From assembly GCA_913061315.1 (NCBI GenBank), contig CAJXUC010000016.1, positions 1 to 60,614 of the forward strand: a stretch of DNA of 60,614 nucleotides, read 5' to 3'. The notes below the pieces were generated by a model. The model was not told the origin of the DNA. It worked only from the letters and a program-made list of their open reading frames with translations, and searched no databases. How positions within the stretch are numbered: position 1 is the stretch's first letter; each line of letters opens with the position of its first letter. Shown here in pieces: positions 48,944 to 59,034 of this stretch. Made by a program: the position numbers and the translations under genes. This stretch comes from an uncultured Gammaproteobacteria bacterium. Its GTDB lineage: Bacteria > Pseudomonadota > Gammaproteobacteria > GCA-001735895.

Positions 48944-49327
48944 ATGCGTCATCGTAATAGCGGCAGACAACTTAATCGCAACAGCTCTCATCGTAAAGCG
49001 ATGTTTAGCAATATGGCTATATCGTTATTTGATCATGAAGTGATTAAAACAACTTTACCTAAAGCAAAAGAATTACGACGTGTAGCCGAGCCTTTAATTA
49101 CGCTTGCTAAAACTGATAGCGTGGCCAATCGTCGTGTTGCTTTCAGTCGTATTCGTGACAAGGCCATGGTTGGTAAATTATTTACTGATCTAGGTCCTCG
49201 TTATCAGGAGCGTCCTGGTGGCTACATGCGTATTCTCAAATGTGGCTTCCGCCCTGGTGATAAAGCGCCTATGGCTTATGTTGAGTTAGTTGATCGTGCT
49301 CAAGCAGTTGTTGCTGAAGACGAATAA
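48944..49327 (+). CDS. rplQ: 50S ribosomal protein L17
   Basis: 127 residues, E. coli length. [20 protein letters not shown] and the [20 protein letters not shown] block are diagnostic. It is the last gene of the superoperon and is closed by a strong terminator seven bases after its stop. Confidence 0.97.
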   Translation: MRHRNSGRQLNRNSSHRKAMFSNMAISLFDHEVIKTTLPKAKELRRVAEPLITLAKTDSVANRRVAFSRIRDKAMVGKLFTDLGPRYQERPGGYMRILKCGFRPGDKAPMAYVELVDRAQAVVAEDE

Positions 49328-49333
49328 AGTCTC

Positions 49334-49362
49334 TTGTTGTATAAAAAAAGCCAGCTTCTTGC
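49334..49362 (+). terminator. Strong intrinsic terminator after rplQ, also usable from the cpsG side
   Basis: A-rich arm with GCCAGC (49340-49345), TTCTT loop, GCTGGC (49351-49356) and six Ts, 12 bp in all counting A-T pairs. The A run before it makes the hairpin bidirectional for the convergent cpsG transcript. Confidence 0.92.
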
Positions 49363-49393
49363 TGGCTTTTTTGTATCTGCTACTGGTTAGACA

Positions 49394-50758
49394 TTAATAA
49401 CGTTCAGCATTAATAATTGCCAGTAACTCGTCACGTTTGTTTAGCATTAAAGTTTTATTCCCTCTCGATTCCACATTTAAACGCAAAAGTGGTTCAGTAT
49501 TTGACGAGCGAAGGTTAAATCGCCAAGTGTTAAAGTCCATACTGATTCCATCCATTTCATCAAGACGGTGTTCTATTTTTTCAAAGTGAGCTTTTACTTG
49601 AGCAATTACTACTTCAGTATCGGATACTTTGATATTAATTTCGCCACTGACGGGAAATTTTTCAATTCTTTCATCAACTAATTCAGCCAATGTTTTATTT
49701 TGACTGCACATGATTTGGGTCAAGAGTAACCAAGGTATCATACCGCTATCACAGTAACCAAAATCACGAAAATAGTGATGGGCGCTCATTTCCCCACCAT
49801 AGGCTGCATTAACCTCACGCATAGTCTCTTTTATGAATGCATGACCTGATTTACTTTGAATTGTTTGACCACCCGCTTCTTCCACTAATTCAATGGTGTT
49901 CCAAGTTAAGCGTGGGTCATGAACAATTAAGGCTTGTGGGTTCGTTTTTAAGAGTGCGGCTCCAAGGAGACCGACAATATAATAACCCTCAATAAAACGA
50001 CCATTACCATCGAACAAAAAGCAACGATCAAAATCACCATCCCAGGCGATGCCAAGGTCCGCGTTATGTTTTTTTATAGCCTCTATTGTCGCTGACCTGC
50101 CTTCAGGTAGTAATGGATTCGGCACCCCATTGGGAAATGTGCCATCAGGTTCATGTTGAATTTTAATAAATTCAAAAGGGAGATGTTTTTCTAATAAATC
50201 AATCATCGGTCCCGAAACACCATTGCCAGAGTTGGCAACAATTTTAAGTGGCTTAAGCTTCTGCTTATCTGATTGGTATCCCAATAAGTGTTCAATGTAT
50301 TCCGCCCTTAAGTCGAGGGTGGAGATGCCACCCCGAGCAGTGACGGTTTGAAAAGAATCGTTTTCGGCCAGTTGGCATATTTCAACTAAGCCACTATCAG
50401 CACTAATAGGCCGTGCCGCATGCTTTACAAATTTAAAACCATTGTAGTCAACTGGATTGTGACTGGCGGTAATCATAATTCCACCGTCTAATTGCAAATG
50501 AAAAGCAGCAAAGTAAACGGCCTCAGTACCACATAGACCGAGGTCTAAAACATCAACACCGCTATCCCTTAAGCCATTTGAAAGAGCCTCAAACAAATCA
50601 TCACTGGTTAACCTGGCATCCCGACCTATCGCAACTTGCTTAGGTTTGATAAATGCCGCATAGGCTCGACCGACCCGATAGGCAATATCAGTATTGAGTT
50701 CACTAGGTACTTTGCCACGTGCATCATAAGCCTTAAAACAGGTAATCTTTTTACTCAT
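49394..50758 (-). CDS. cpsG: Phosphomannomutase (CpsG/ManB type)
   Basis: 454 residues, closely following E. coli CpsG (456). The phosphoserine loop TASHNP has Ser99; the metal loop is WDGDFDRCF; the sugar-binding loop is GGEMSAHHYF; and the phosphate-binding C terminus contains RSSNTEPLLRLNVE. It converts mannose-6-phosphate to mannose-1-phosphate for GDP-mannose, a precursor of exopolysaccharide and O-antigen. The closest alternative is a bifunctional AlgC-type enzyme. It is convergent with rplQ and 45 bases downstream of uvrA on the same strand. It fits functionally with the polysaccharide-linked genes at 56-60 kb. Confidence 0.9.
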   Translation of the reverse strand: MSKKITCFKAYDARGKVPSELNTDIAYRVGRAYAAFIKPKQVAIGRDARLTSDDLFEALSNGLRDSGVDVLDLGLCGTEAVYFAAFHLQLDGGIMITASHNPVDYNGFKFVKHAARPISADSGLVEICQLAENDSFQTVTARGGISTLDLRAEYIEHLLGYQSDKQKLKPLKIVANSGNGVSGPMIDLLEKHLPFEFIKIQHEPDGTFPNGVPNPLLPEGRSATIEAIKKHNADLGIAWDGDFDRCFLFDGNGRFIEGYYIVGLLGAALLKTNPQALIVHDPRLTWNTIELVEEAGGQTIQSKSGHAFIKETMREVNAAYGGEMSAHHYFRDFGYCDSGMIPWLLLTQIMCSQNKTLAELVDERIEKFPVSGEINIKVSDTEVVIAQVKAHFEKIEHRLDEMDGISMDFNTWRFNLRSSNTEPLLRLNVESRGNKTLMLNKRDELLAIINAERY

Positions 50759-50803
50759 ATAAATCCCTTTTAGGTAGTTATTAGTTATTTAAAAATGCAG
50801 TGA

Positions 50804-53629
50804 TTATGAATTTAAAAGGGGTGCCAAGTAGTGACCCGTATAAGAGCCTTTAACTTTAGCCACTGCCTCAGGGGTTCCAGAGGCAATTATTTTGCCACCT
50901 TTATCACCCCCTTCGGGTCCTAAGTCAATAATCCAGTCAGCCGTTTTAATAACATGCAGATTGTGTTCAATAACGACTATTGTATTGCCGTGATCTCTCA
51001 ACCGATGCAGAACCTTTAACAGTTGCTCAATATCATGAAAATGTAAACCCGTAGTGGGTTCATCTAAAATGTATAAAGTGCGGCCCGTATCTCGCTTGGA
51101 TAACTCACGGGATAATTTAATTCGTTGTGCTTCACCACCCGAAAGTGTCGTTGCATTTTGTCCTAGGGTTATATAGCTCAAACCGACATCCATTAGGGTA
51201 TCTAACTTACGCTTTAACATTGGGATAGCACTAAAAAAGGCAGTGGCGTCTTCAACAGTCATGCCTAGTATTTGATGAATTGATTTACCTTTGTAATGAA
51301 TGTCGAGAGTTTCACGATTGTACCGTTTGCCCTTGCAAATGTCGCAGGTGACATAGACATCGGGTAAGAAATGCATCTCGACCTTTTTTAAGCCATCACC
51401 CTGGCAAGCTTCACAGCGCCCACCCTTAACGTTAAAGCTAAACCTTCCAGGAAGGTATCCTCTTGACCTTGACTCTTGTGTGGCAGCAAAAATTTCGCGA
51501 ATAGGTGTGAATAATCCGGTATAAGTAGCGGGGTTTGATCGAGGTGTTCGACCAATGGGACTTTGATTAATATCAATAACCTTGTCAAAAAAGTCAAAAC
51601 CGGAAAAAGATTGGCATTGACCCGCATGTAAATTACTTTGGTTTATTTCAATGGCAGCCAATTTATAGAGCGTCTCATTAATGAGCGTTGATTTGCCTGA
51701 ACCTGATACACCAGTGACACAGGTCAACAAGCCGACAGGCAGCTCCATATTGACCTGCTTTAGGTTGTTTCCAGCTGCTTGGTTGATACGAATTATTTTC
51801 TGCTTATCTATCGGTGTGCGCTTGGTGGGTAATTCGATTTTGCGTTGACCACTTAAATATTGTCCAGTTACTGATGCAGGATTAGCCGATATTTCAGCAG
51901 CAGTACCCATCGCAATTATATTACCGCCATGAACACCCGCTCCTGGTCCAATATCGACAATAAAATCAGCTGCGGCAATAGCGTCCTCATCGTGTTCAAC
52001 GACAATAACGGTATTACCTAAGTCCCTTAGGAAAGTCAGTGTTTTAAGTAGCCTATCATTGTCACGCTGATGTAATCCGATAGAGGGTTCGTCAAGAATA
52101 TACATAACACCGACCAGCCCGGCACCGATCTGACTAGCCAGCCTGATTCGCTGAGCTTCACCCCCGGAAAGTGTGTCTGCACTTCGGCTGAGCGATAGGT
52201 ACTCGAGTCCCACATTCACCAGGAAGCTTAAGCGTTCAATAATCTCTTTATTGATTTTTGAAGCAATTTCACCTTTCTGACCCGGCAACTGTAGTTGTTC
52301 AAAGAAAGCGAGTGTTTCATCAATGGGCATTTGAGTTATTTTAGCGAGGGTCTGCTCGGTAATAAACACATGTCTAGCGGCTTCGTTGAGTCGATCACCA
52401 GAACATACCTGGCAGGGTTGTTTGGATAAAAACTTGGAAAGCTCTTCTCGCACTACGTTAGAGTCAGTATCACGATAGCGTCTTTTTAAATTAGGTAAAA
52501 TACCTTCGAAGGCATGTTTTTGAACTCGTTTGTCACCACGTTCATTCAAGTAAGTGAATTGAACAATGTCACTGGAGCCATTTAGGACGATGTTTTGAAT
52601 TTTGGACGTTAAATCCTGAAATGGTTTCTCTATATCAAATTTAAAATGTTTTGCCAGTGATTGTAGCATTTGAAAATAATATCCATTCCGGCGATCCCAA
52701 CCTCGTATCGCGCCACCCGCTAGGCTTAAGTCTCGAGACTTCACTACTAAATTCGGGTCAAAGAATTGCATGGTACCGATACCATCACATTCAGGACAAG
52801 CGCCGGCTGGACTATTAAATGAGAACAAACGGGGTTCAAGTTCGCTAATGGAATAGCCGCACTCGGGGCAAGCAAAGTTAGCAGAGAATTTAATTTCTTT
52901 AAAATCTGATGCAGAATCAATAGCAGCGATTCGAGCAATACCATCAGTCAGCAGTAAAGTGGTTTCAAAAGATTCAGATAAACGAAGTTTTAAATCAGGC
53001 CTGACTTTAAAGCGATCGACGACCACCTCAATAGTATGCTTTTTATGAAGATCTAATTTTGGTGGATCATCAAGTTCGTATACCTCCCCATTTATACGCG
53101 CGCGGATGAAACCTTGTTTTTGCAAATTATTAAACAATTGTACATGTTCACCTTTGCGGTTGACCACAACGGGTGCAATTAGCATTAAACGCAAGTCGTC
53201 GGGCAGTGCTAGCACCTGGTCGACCATTTGGCTAATAGTGCTGGCTTCTAACCCAATGTCATGGGTAGGGCAGCGAGGTGTTCCAACCCGAGCAAATAAT
53301 AATCGAAGGTAGTCATAGATTTCAGTGATTGTACCTACCGTCGAGCGTGGATTATGTGACGTCGTTTTTTGCTCAATTGAAATCGCTGGCGACAATCCTT
53401 CAATATGATCAATATCAGGTTTTTCCATAACGGATAGAAACTGTCGCGCATAAGTCGACAGTGATTCAACATATCGCCGTTGGCCTTCGGCAAAGATAGT
53501 GTCAAAGGCAAGCGATGACTTCCCAGAGCCAGAAAGACCGGTGATTACGATCAACTTATTTCGGGGCAAGTCGATATCAATGTTTTTGAGGTTATGCGTG
53601 CGCGCGCCTCGGATGCTGATAGTATCCAT
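50804..53629 (-). CDS. uvrA: Excinuclease ABC subunit A
   Basis: 941 residues (E. coli 940). Two ABC modules: Walker [17 protein letters not shown] near the N terminus and [16 protein letters not shown] in the second half; signature [12 protein letters not shown] and [12 protein letters not shown]; zinc motifs CPECGY with CPECDG, and CEACQGDG with CDICKGKRY. It loads UvrB at bulky DNA lesions in nucleotide excision repair. In E. coli it is divergent from ssb under a shared LexA box; here comEA and 600 bases separate them and I see no clear LexA box. Confidence 0.98.
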   Translation of the reverse strand: MDTISIRGARTHNLKNIDIDLPRNKLIVITGLSGSGKSSLAFDTIFAEGQRRYVESLSTYARQFLSVMEKPDIDHIEGLSPAISIEQKTTSHNPRSTVGTITEIYDYLRLLFARVGTPRCPTHDIGLEASTISQMVDQVLALPDDLRLMLIAPVVVNRKGEHVQLFNNLQKQGFIRARINGEVYELDDPPKLDLHKKHTIEVVVDRFKVRPDLKLRLSESFETTLLLTDGIARIAAIDSASDFKEIKFSANFACPECGYSISELEPRLFSFNSPAGACPECDGIGTMQFFDPNLVVKSRDLSLAGGAIRGWDRRNGYYFQMLQSLAKHFKFDIEKPFQDLTSKIQNIVLNGSSDIVQFTYLNERGDKRVQKHAFEGILPNLKRRYRDTDSNVVREELSKFLSKQPCQVCSGDRLNEAARHVFITEQTLAKITQMPIDETLAFFEQLQLPGQKGEIASKINKEIIERLSFLVNVGLEYLSLSRSADTLSGGEAQRIRLASQIGAGLVGVMYILDEPSIGLHQRDNDRLLKTLTFLRDLGNTVIVVEHDEDAIAAADFIVDIGPGAGVHGGNIIAMGTAAEISANPASVTGQYLSGQRKIELPTKRTPIDKQKIIRINQAAGNNLKQVNMELPVGLLTCVTGVSGSGKSTLINETLYKLAAIEINQSNLHAGQCQSFSGFDFFDKVIDINQSPIGRTPRSNPATYTGLFTPIREIFAATQESRSRGYLPGRFSFNVKGGRCEACQGDGLKKVEMHFLPDVYVTCDICKGKRYNRETLDIHYKGKSIHQILGMTVEDATAFFSAIPMLKRKLDTLMDVGLSYITLGQNATTLSGGEAQRIKLSRELSKRDTGRTLYILDEPTTGLHFHDIEQLLKVLHRLRDHGNTIVVIEHNLHVIKTADWIIDLGPEGGDKGGKIIASGTPEAVAKVKGSYTGHYLAPLLNS

Positions 53630-54228
53630 GTATATTAGAGCTTAAACCAAAGCAGTCAATTATAACGAGTGCCAGCTTGTATTGCTCGATAAAACGTTAA
53701 AATATTAGAAGATTAGCATCGATCAGTAGTATCAGAAAAACTATCAATGCAGATGAAAATAATATAAATCTTAAGCCCAATTATTAATAGAGGGTCTGCT
53801 TATAAGGAAGCTTAAATTGAATTAAAGTAAATCCAGCAGGCCTATTATTCTCCGTTAGTTTCTATGGTTTTTTCTATCAGATCGACATTTTGTATGTTGA
53901 ATTTCATTCATTGATTTTTATTTAACATACTAACCAGGCTGATTTTATTAAGTTAGTGGTAATAGTTCAGAATGTTTAAAGGTTTTGGGCCGCAGTCAGT
54001 GAGCTATAAAGGTCTGATAATGAAATACATTTCTCTTTTTAATCTGCGAAAGTCTTTTCCACTGGCCTTAATTTCTAAAATTAAATCAGGTGTTAAACAC
54101 AGAAGAACTGAAATGCCGAGAAATCGCTTGAGTTTCTGGCTCATGATTGTATGGTTAATGCTCAGGCTAGATTGTCTGTGAAGGATCAAAATTTAGATAT
54201 TCAATGGAACTTGAAACAAGGAGTCAGT
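53630..54228. other. 600-base spacer between uvrA and the comEA-like gene
   Basis: No gene is supported. It contains two short low-quality frames, an AT-rich middle and the divergent control regions of uvrA and the comEA-like gene. I found no clear SOS box (CTG-N10-CAG) close to either start and no strong sigma70 promoter. Confidence 0.5.
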
Positions 54229-54489
54229 ATGAAAATTAATAAAGCATTAGTCGCCCTCGCCGTTATTTTCTTCTCATCCGTCAGCTTTGCTCTCCCGGTC
54301 AATATTAATAATGCCAGTGCTGATCAACTAGCCACTGCCCTAAGTGGTGTTGGATCCACTAAAGCGCAAGCAATTGTCGAACATCGGACAACCAATGGAA
54401 ACTTTACTCAAGCCAGCCAAATCACCAATGTTAGTGGCATAGGCACTGCGATATATGAAAAGAATAAGGCCGATATACTTATTAAATAG
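54229..54489 (+). CDS. ComEA-like helix-hairpin-helix protein
   Basis: 86 residues from ATG 54229, with an AAGGAG site six bases upstream. A signal peptide (KINKALVALAVIFFSSVSFA) precedes the mature start LPVNINNASADQL. Two helix-hairpin-helix motifs follow (LATALSGVGSTKAQAIVEHR and QITNVSGIGTAIYEKNK). Short ComEA relatives bind double-stranded DNA in the periplasm and pull it in during natural transformation. No other competence gene is near, so that role is inferred from the family. Confidence 0.88.
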   Translation: MKINKALVALAVIFFSSVSFALPVNINNASADQLATALSGVGSTKAQAIVEHRTTNGNFTQASQITNVSGIGTAIYEKNKADILIK

Positions 54490-54539
54490 TGTTAAATCAG
54501 GGATGATCTCTCGGCATGGATGCTGAACCTACAAGTCAT

Positions 54540-54597
54540 ATTTTGCCATAACTAATCCTATCCCTAAGTAAGCGGTAGGAATAAGTTATGGCAAAAT
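54540..54597 (+). terminator. Long stem-loop after the comEA-like gene
   Basis: Perfect 14-bp outer arms ATTTTGCCATAACT (54540-54553) and AGTTATGGCAAAAT (54584-54597), with an inner imperfect ATCCTA/TAGGAAT stem. Flanked by A and T runs, so it could terminate in either direction, or be a short mobile inverted-repeat element. Confidence 0.6.
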
Positions 54598-54921
54598 TTT
54601 GTGATGGTCAATAATTAATTTAATCCGTTTATTAAAAAGTACCATGCGTCGTTTCTTCGGTAAATTTGCATCAAAAAAAGCGGGTTAGACTAGCAGCACT
54701 GATGCAATACTTCTTTTGTAAAATGTTGCTAATAAAATACACATTATTTTTATCATATGAAACATGATGATGCAGTCTACAATTAAAATTTCACAAAAGG
54801 TGCCTTGACCGTTCATTGAATAGCCATATTTTCTCCTTTCAAACTCGCTTATTTCACCATGGAGCGGTAGAATATCCATCAATAATTATGACAGTAATAA
54901 CACTGAAATTGGGAGCAAACC

Positions 54922-55395
54922 ATGGCTAGAGGCGTAAATAAAGCAATCATCGTAGGCACATTAGGGCAAGACCCTGATGTCAAATATACTGCCAGTGGTA
55001 GCCCCGTTGTTAATATTAGTGTCGCTACCAACGAAAGTTGGAAAGATAAAACGACGGGTGAGAATGTAGAAAAAACCGAATGGCACCGAATTGTTATCTT
55101 TGGCAAGCTGGGTGAGATTGCAGCTCAATATCTCAAAAAAGGCTCGCAAGTTTACTTTGAAGGTAAGATTCAAACCAGAAAATGGCAAGATCAAACGGGC
55201 AATGACCGCTATAGCACAGAAATAGTGGCCAATGAAATGCAAATGCTGGGTGGCAGACAAGGTGGTGGTGATAGTGCGGTCCCATTTAACCCACCAGCAC
55301 AGCAACAACGCCAAGCACCCGCTCAGCAGCAAAGTGCGCCTTCAGCACCGGCTGTCGCGCCAATGGATGATGGCTTTGATGACATACCGTTCTAG
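54922..55395 (+). CDS. ssb: Single-stranded DNA-binding protein
   Basis: 157 residues. The OB fold spans about 1-110 ([20 protein letters not shown], then [20 protein letters not shown]). A Gln/Pro/Ala-rich linker leads to the acidic tip DDGFDDIPF that recruits repair and replication partners. It coats single-stranded DNA as a tetramer. The 324 bases upstream (54598-54921) hold no other gene I can support. The DHH gene follows 23 bases after the stop. Confidence 0.97.
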   Translation: MARGVNKAIIVGTLGQDPDVKYTASGSPVVNISVATNESWKDKTTGENVEKTEWHRIVIFGKLGEIAAQYLKKGSQVYFEGKIQTRKWQDQTGNDRYSTEIVANEMQMLGGRQGGGDSAVPFNPPAQQQRQAPAQQQSAPSAPAVAPMDDGFDDIPF

Positions 55396-55418
55396 GATTG
55401 TTTAAGCCAGCAACAAAC

Positions 55419-56390
55419 ATGACTCATTATGACGTTTTCAATGGCGATGCTGATGGCATTTGTGCCCTGCATCAGTTGCGACTGTGTGATCCACAAGATG
55501 ATGCTGTTTTAGTAACCGGATTGAAGCGCGATATCGACTTATTGAGTCGGGTTGATGCAAGACAAGGTGATGAAATAACCGTACTGGATGTGTCGCTCGA
55601 AAAAAACAGAGCTGCGTTAGACCGAGTATTAAGCGTGGGAGCGAAGGTTTTTTACGCAGATCACCACTTTTCAGGCGAAATACCTGAACATCAAAACTTA
55701 GACGTACATATAGACGTTTCAGCTGACACTTGTACTAGTTTAATAGTAAATAAGCACTTACAGGGCGCTAACGCCCAATGGGCTGTTGTTGGCGCCTTTG
55801 GAGACAACTTTGATCCAGTGGCAAAAGATCTAGGGTCGTCAATTGGGATGAGTGAGTCACAATTAACTCAACTGCAACAGTTGGGGATATGCATTAACTA
55901 TAATGGTTATGGATTTGAACTTGATGACCTAATGTTTCATCCTGAGGTACTGTATAAATTAGTACAGCCTTATTCGAGCCCATTGGACTTCATTGCACTC
56001 GAATCAGCGTATGCAAAGCTGTTAGCTCAATTTCAAACAGATATGAAAACGGCTAAAGATTTTAAACCTCAAAAATCAAACGCCAACGGTGCCATTTACC
56101 TATTGCCAAATGAGTCATGGGCAAAGCGAGTCGTGGGTGTTATGGGTAACGAATTAGCTAAAAATTATCCTGATAGAGCCCATGCTCTATTAGTTGATTC
56201 AGTAGCTGGTGGTTATCGAGTCAGTGTCAGATCACCTTATAATAGGAAGATTGGTGCAGACGATTTATGCCGTAGGTTTCAATCTGGTGGTGGGCGTAAA
56301 GCAGCTGCAGGCATTAATCAATTAGATCATAGTCTGTTACCTGAATTTGAAGCCCAATTCTTTGCTCAATTTGACCACGGTCAACACTAG
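55419..56390 (+). CDS. DHH-family phosphoesterase (DHH/DHHA1 domains)
   Basis: 323 residues from ATG 55419; a TTG at 55398 would add seven. The DHH domain starts with FNGDADGICALHQL, has VLDVSLEKNR and the YADHH metal-binding triad, and the C-terminal DHHA1 domain ends with the SGGGRKAAAGI substrate motif. Members hydrolyse short nucleotides or single-stranded nucleic acid (RecJ, NrnA, PDE types). This one is short, without RecJ extensions, so nanoRNase or pAp-type activity is possible. It follows ssb closely, which hints at a DNA or RNA end-processing role. Confidence 0.85.
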   Translation: MTHYDVFNGDADGICALHQLRLCDPQDDAVLVTGLKRDIDLLSRVDARQGDEITVLDVSLEKNRAALDRVLSVGAKVFYADHHFSGEIPEHQNLDVHIDVSADTCTSLIVNKHLQGANAQWAVVGAFGDNFDPVAKDLGSSIGMSESQLTQLQQLGICINYNGYGFELDDLMFHPEVLYKLVQPYSSPLDFIALESAYAKLLAQFQTDMKTAKDFKPQKSNANGAIYLLPNESWAKRVVGVMGNELAKNYPDRAHALLVDSVAGGYRVSVRSPYNRKIGADDLCRRFQSGGGRKAAAGINQLDHSLLPEFEAQFFAQFDHGQH

Positions 56391-56462
56391 GGTGTTTATT
56401 TTAGTGCCTGAGTCAGTTGAATTAATTAGCTCATTTGAAATAGCTACTGATGTTATTTCAAA

Positions 56463-56600
56463 AATGCCCTATGATTACGCCTAATTGGTTGTTGCTGCAA
56501 GTTAAACTCAGGTAAGAATTACGCGCCTTAGAAAACCTCAAGCGTCAAAATAGCGAATGACATTGCCCTTAGATGCAGATAAAAAGCGTTGCCTTGGTAA
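56463..56600 (+). pseudogene. Broken 5' copy of rfaH
   Basis: From ATG 56471 the sequence follows the first ~45 codons of the intact rfaH at 57604 (TPNWLLLQVK, then ELRALENL). Codon 15 is TAA where the intact gene has CAA, more stops and a small insertion follow, and similarity fades by about 56600. Only the start of the NGN domain remains. The rest of the 56391-56779 spacer holds nothing else I recognise. Confidence 0.8.
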
Positions 56601-56779
56601 GCTCATTTAAGTCAAAGTAATTCTTGACCGCAGGAACTGTCTTGATGTGAATGCTGTGCAAAATCGGGGCGTGTTATATTGGGGCATTGGACGGCGATAA
56701 GCTCAATGTCTTTTATAAAACTAGGCGAGTTTATATAGCCTGACTGCGCCACGGTTGGCGTCGATTATCTGGACATAAA

Positions 56780-57421
56780 ATGAAACGCAAAGTAGTTATA
56801 AGTGTAGTTATTATTCTCATCCTGCTTGTGAGCCAATACAAATCTGTCCTCACAGGTTATGCCCGTTTCTTTATAGTCGACGATATTACGGTATCGAAAA
56901 ACACATCGATTGTCGTCTTATCGGGTGGGCAGTTGACCAGGATTCCCAAAGCGCTTGAGCTATATCAAGCCGGATACGGAGAAAGATTGCTCCTCACGAC
57001 CCTTAAACCTTTGAACGCTAAGGTCGCTCACCTCGTCCCCACTAATGAGCAAATCGCCGAAGATATATCTAAGGAGCTGGCCATCCCAGCGACGTTTGAA
57101 AGCGTGCCCTCTCTTAAAGGAGGTGCGACCTCTACCTTTGACGAAGCACGCGACCTTTTGGCTTTCTGCATCAAAGAAAACATAAAGCATTTAATTATTG
57201 TTACCGATGCCTTTCACACGCGCAGAGCTTTGTATGCATTCAAAAAGATTTTTCAGGATAGCAGTATTAATATAGAAGCCGCAGCCGCCCCTAATGACGT
57301 TTATAGTGCAGAAGATTGGTGGCGATCTGATAGCGGTATTGCTGTGTATTTACTTGAGCCTATTAAATTAGTTGTATATCTATTGACCGACCAAAATGTC
57401 TCATTTATTAAAAACAATTAG
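56780..57421 (+). CDS. DUF218 membrane-anchored protein (SanA/YdcF/ElyC-like)
   Basis: 213 residues. One N-terminal membrane helix (KVVISVVIILILLVSQY) anchors a DUF218 domain with the nucleotide-like binding pattern IVVLSGGQLTRIPKALELY, then STFDEARDLL and LIIVTDAFHTRRALYAF. DUF218 proteins affect envelope permeability and polysaccharide or lipid-carrier metabolism (SanA, ElyC), and they are common in exopolysaccharide loci. Here it lies between a broken and an intact rfaH. The C terminus has a second hydrophobic stretch (LEPIKLVVYLL). The catalytic role is unproven for the whole family. Confidence 0.8.
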   Translation: MKRKVVISVVIILILLVSQYKSVLTGYARFFIVDDITVSKNTSIVVLSGGQLTRIPKALELYQAGYGERLLLTTLKPLNAKVAHLVPTNEQIAEDISKELAIPATFESVPSLKGGATSTFDEARDLLAFCIKENIKHLIIVTDAFHTRRALYAFKKIFQDSSINIEAAAAPNDVYSAEDWWRSDSGIAVYLLEPIKLVVYLLTDQNVSFIKNN

Positions 57422-57603
57422 AAACCTCCTTCAGGAAAGCTTCGAGTCTATTGATATCAGCGATATGGGCGATGGCCATTACAGAGTGAGTACGCGAGAG
57501 GCATGCAGTAACAAAAACCTGAAACTTACGAAATTTGTCGGCAGTTCGAGTCAGGTGTGGCCTCAGACAGCGGCGCGTGTTAATCAATTGCAAAAGATGC
57601 CTT

Positions 57604-58116
57604 ATGACTTCGCCTAACTGGTTATTATTGCAGGTCAAGCCCAGGCAAGAATTGCGCGCCTTAGAAAACCTAGAGCGACAAAAAGGCGAATGCTATTGCC
57701 CGCAGATAAAAGTAGAAAAGCTCAGTCGTGGCAAACGTATCCAAGTTGAAGAGGCCTTGTTCCCCGGTTACCTATTTATTAACGCACAGCCAGAACAAAC
57801 TGGCCTAACCTATACCAGTATTCGCTCGAGCCGAGGCGTAAGCAAAATTGTGGGTTTTGGTATAGAACCCATAAAAATACCTGAAACCCTGATACAGCAA
57901 ATAAAGCAGCGCGAAATAGAGGGCTTAACCTACACCAAAGTAGATAACTTACCTCAAGCAGGTGATAAGATCGATATTATAGAAGGCCCGTTCAAAGGGT
58001 TGCAGGCCATATACAGCCACACTCATGGTCAGCAAAGGTCTGTCGTATTAATTAATTTGCTACACCAGCAAGCACCCATAACATTAACCAATACCCAAAT
58101 TAAAAAACTCGATTAA
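57604..58116 (+). CDS. rfaH: Transcription antiterminator RfaH
   Basis: 170 residues from ATG 57604 (E. coli RfaH has 162). The NGN domain has WLLLQVKPRQELRALENLER, the basic KLSRGKRIQVEEALFPGYLF and RSSRGVSKIVGFG; the linker leads to a KOW-like C-terminal domain (AGDKIDIIEGPFKGLQAIY, then RSVVLINLLHQ) that refolds in E. coli. RfaH binds RNA polymerase paused at the 12-base ops sequence and prevents Rho termination in long polysaccharide operons. A perfect ops lies at 59441, 1.3 kb downstream. Two damaged partial copies flank it. An upstream in-frame start is not used, because homology starts at this Met. Confidence 0.93.
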   Translation: MTSPNWLLLQVKPRQELRALENLERQKGECYCPQIKVEKLSRGKRIQVEEALFPGYLFINAQPEQTGLTYTSIRSSRGVSKIVGFGIEPIKIPETLIQQIKQREIEGLTYTKVDNLPQAGDKIDIIEGPFKGLQAIYSHTHGQQRSVVLINLLHQQAPITLTNTQIKKLD

Positions 58117-58326
58117 TTCTGTAGTTGAAACCAATCAGCCGTAATGCTTTGGCATTAATTTCGCTTGGGGTATTGATGCGAAGCGTAAAAAATTATCCAG
58201 TGCTATCAGTCGATGCTGGATGAGTAAGACCAAAAAACCCGGTATGAGTAGACGATAGACCGCCTTTGCAGTATGGAAATGGGTAATACCAGTATTACTA
58301 GGCAATTGAAGAGTGGGGGATTTGAC

Positions 58327-58566
58327 ATGAAATTATCATTGAGTAAATTAACATCAAAGTATCAGGCAACTATTCCAGAGCCTGCGCGTAAGATATTACA
58401 TCTAAATGCTGGAGATTCCTTAGCGTTTGATATCGATGAAGGACAGGTACAGCTGCGAAAAGCAAACCCCATTGACGTCGCTTTTACGCAGAGTATAGAA
58501 AGCACGCTTGAAGAGTGGGTCTCTGAAGTTGATGAGTTAGCCTATCATGATCTATCATGCTTTTGA
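58327..58566 (+). CDS. AbrB/MazE-type antitoxin
   Basis: 79 residues from ATG 58327, with GGGGGA six bases upstream. The swapped-hairpin DNA-binding domain is KLTSKYQATIPEPARKILHL, then AGDSLAFDIDEGQVQL; the C-terminal tail (about 48-79) is acidic and would wrap the toxin. It overlaps the toxin gene by 20 bases, a normal antitoxin-first arrangement that couples translation. It probably represses its own promoter. The 210-base upstream spacer has no other gene. Confidence 0.82.
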   Translation: MKLSLSKLTSKYQATIPEPARKILHLNAGDSLAFDIDEGQVQLRKANPIDVAFTQSIESTLEEWVSEVDELAYHDLSCF

Positions 58567-58888
58567 TGTTGAAGTTGTACCTTTCCCATTTACAGATAGA
58601 GCAAGCAATAAACGAAGACCAGCTCTGGTGTTATCAGATGGGAAAAAGTTTAATAAGAAAGTAGGTCATTGTGTATTAACAATGATAACCAGTTCATCAA
58701 ATTCTCCATGGCCGCTTGATGTAGAAATTAATGATTTAGATTCCGCGGGATTAACCTCAGCGTCTAAAGTTAGAATGAAGTTATTTACTTTGGATGAGCG
58801 TTTGATAATTAGAAGAGCTGGATCGGCAGCAGAACAAGATAAAAAATTAATAAAGAAAGCTATTCAGCAATTAATCAATGTCCATTAG
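58547..58888 (+). CDS. PemK/MazF-type endoribonuclease toxin
   Basis: 113 residues. The PemK/MazF signature is VEVVPFPFTDRASNKRRPAL followed by VLS, with later HCVLTMITSS and SKVRMKLFTLDERLI. It would cleave mRNA at short single-stranded sites when the antitoxin is degraded. The reading frame is full length and intact. The module lies between the intact rfaH and a 3' rfaH fragment, which places it inside a rearranged region, as expected for an acquired or stabilising element. Confidence 0.82.
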   Translation: MIYHAFDVEVVPFPFTDRASNKRRPALVLSDGKKFNKKVGHCVLTMITSSSNSPWPLDVEINDLDSAGLTSASKVRMKLFTLDERLIIRRAGSAAEQDKKLIKKAIQQLINVH

Positions 58889-59034
58889 TCTTTCATTAAA
58901 ACACTACTTTGACTGCTCGCAAGCAAAAGTTGCTTCAATTCCCAGTCACAAGCTATCTAAGAAGATAATCTCAGTGAGGCTACCAGAAGGTTGGCTGGGC
59001 AGGATGAAAATTAAAGTGAATAAACGACCTAAGT

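Noticed and set aside
53972..54181. 69-residue frame between uvrA and the comEA-like gene
   Set aside because: No ribosome site, no recognisable domain and an equally long frame on the other strand; treated as spacer.
54685..54882. Minus-strand frame upstream of ssb
   Set aside because: Low-complexity AT-rich sequence without a motif; likely the ssb control region.
57396..57617. 73-residue frame between the DUF218 gene and rfaH
   Set aside because: It overlaps both genes in another frame and has no family pattern.
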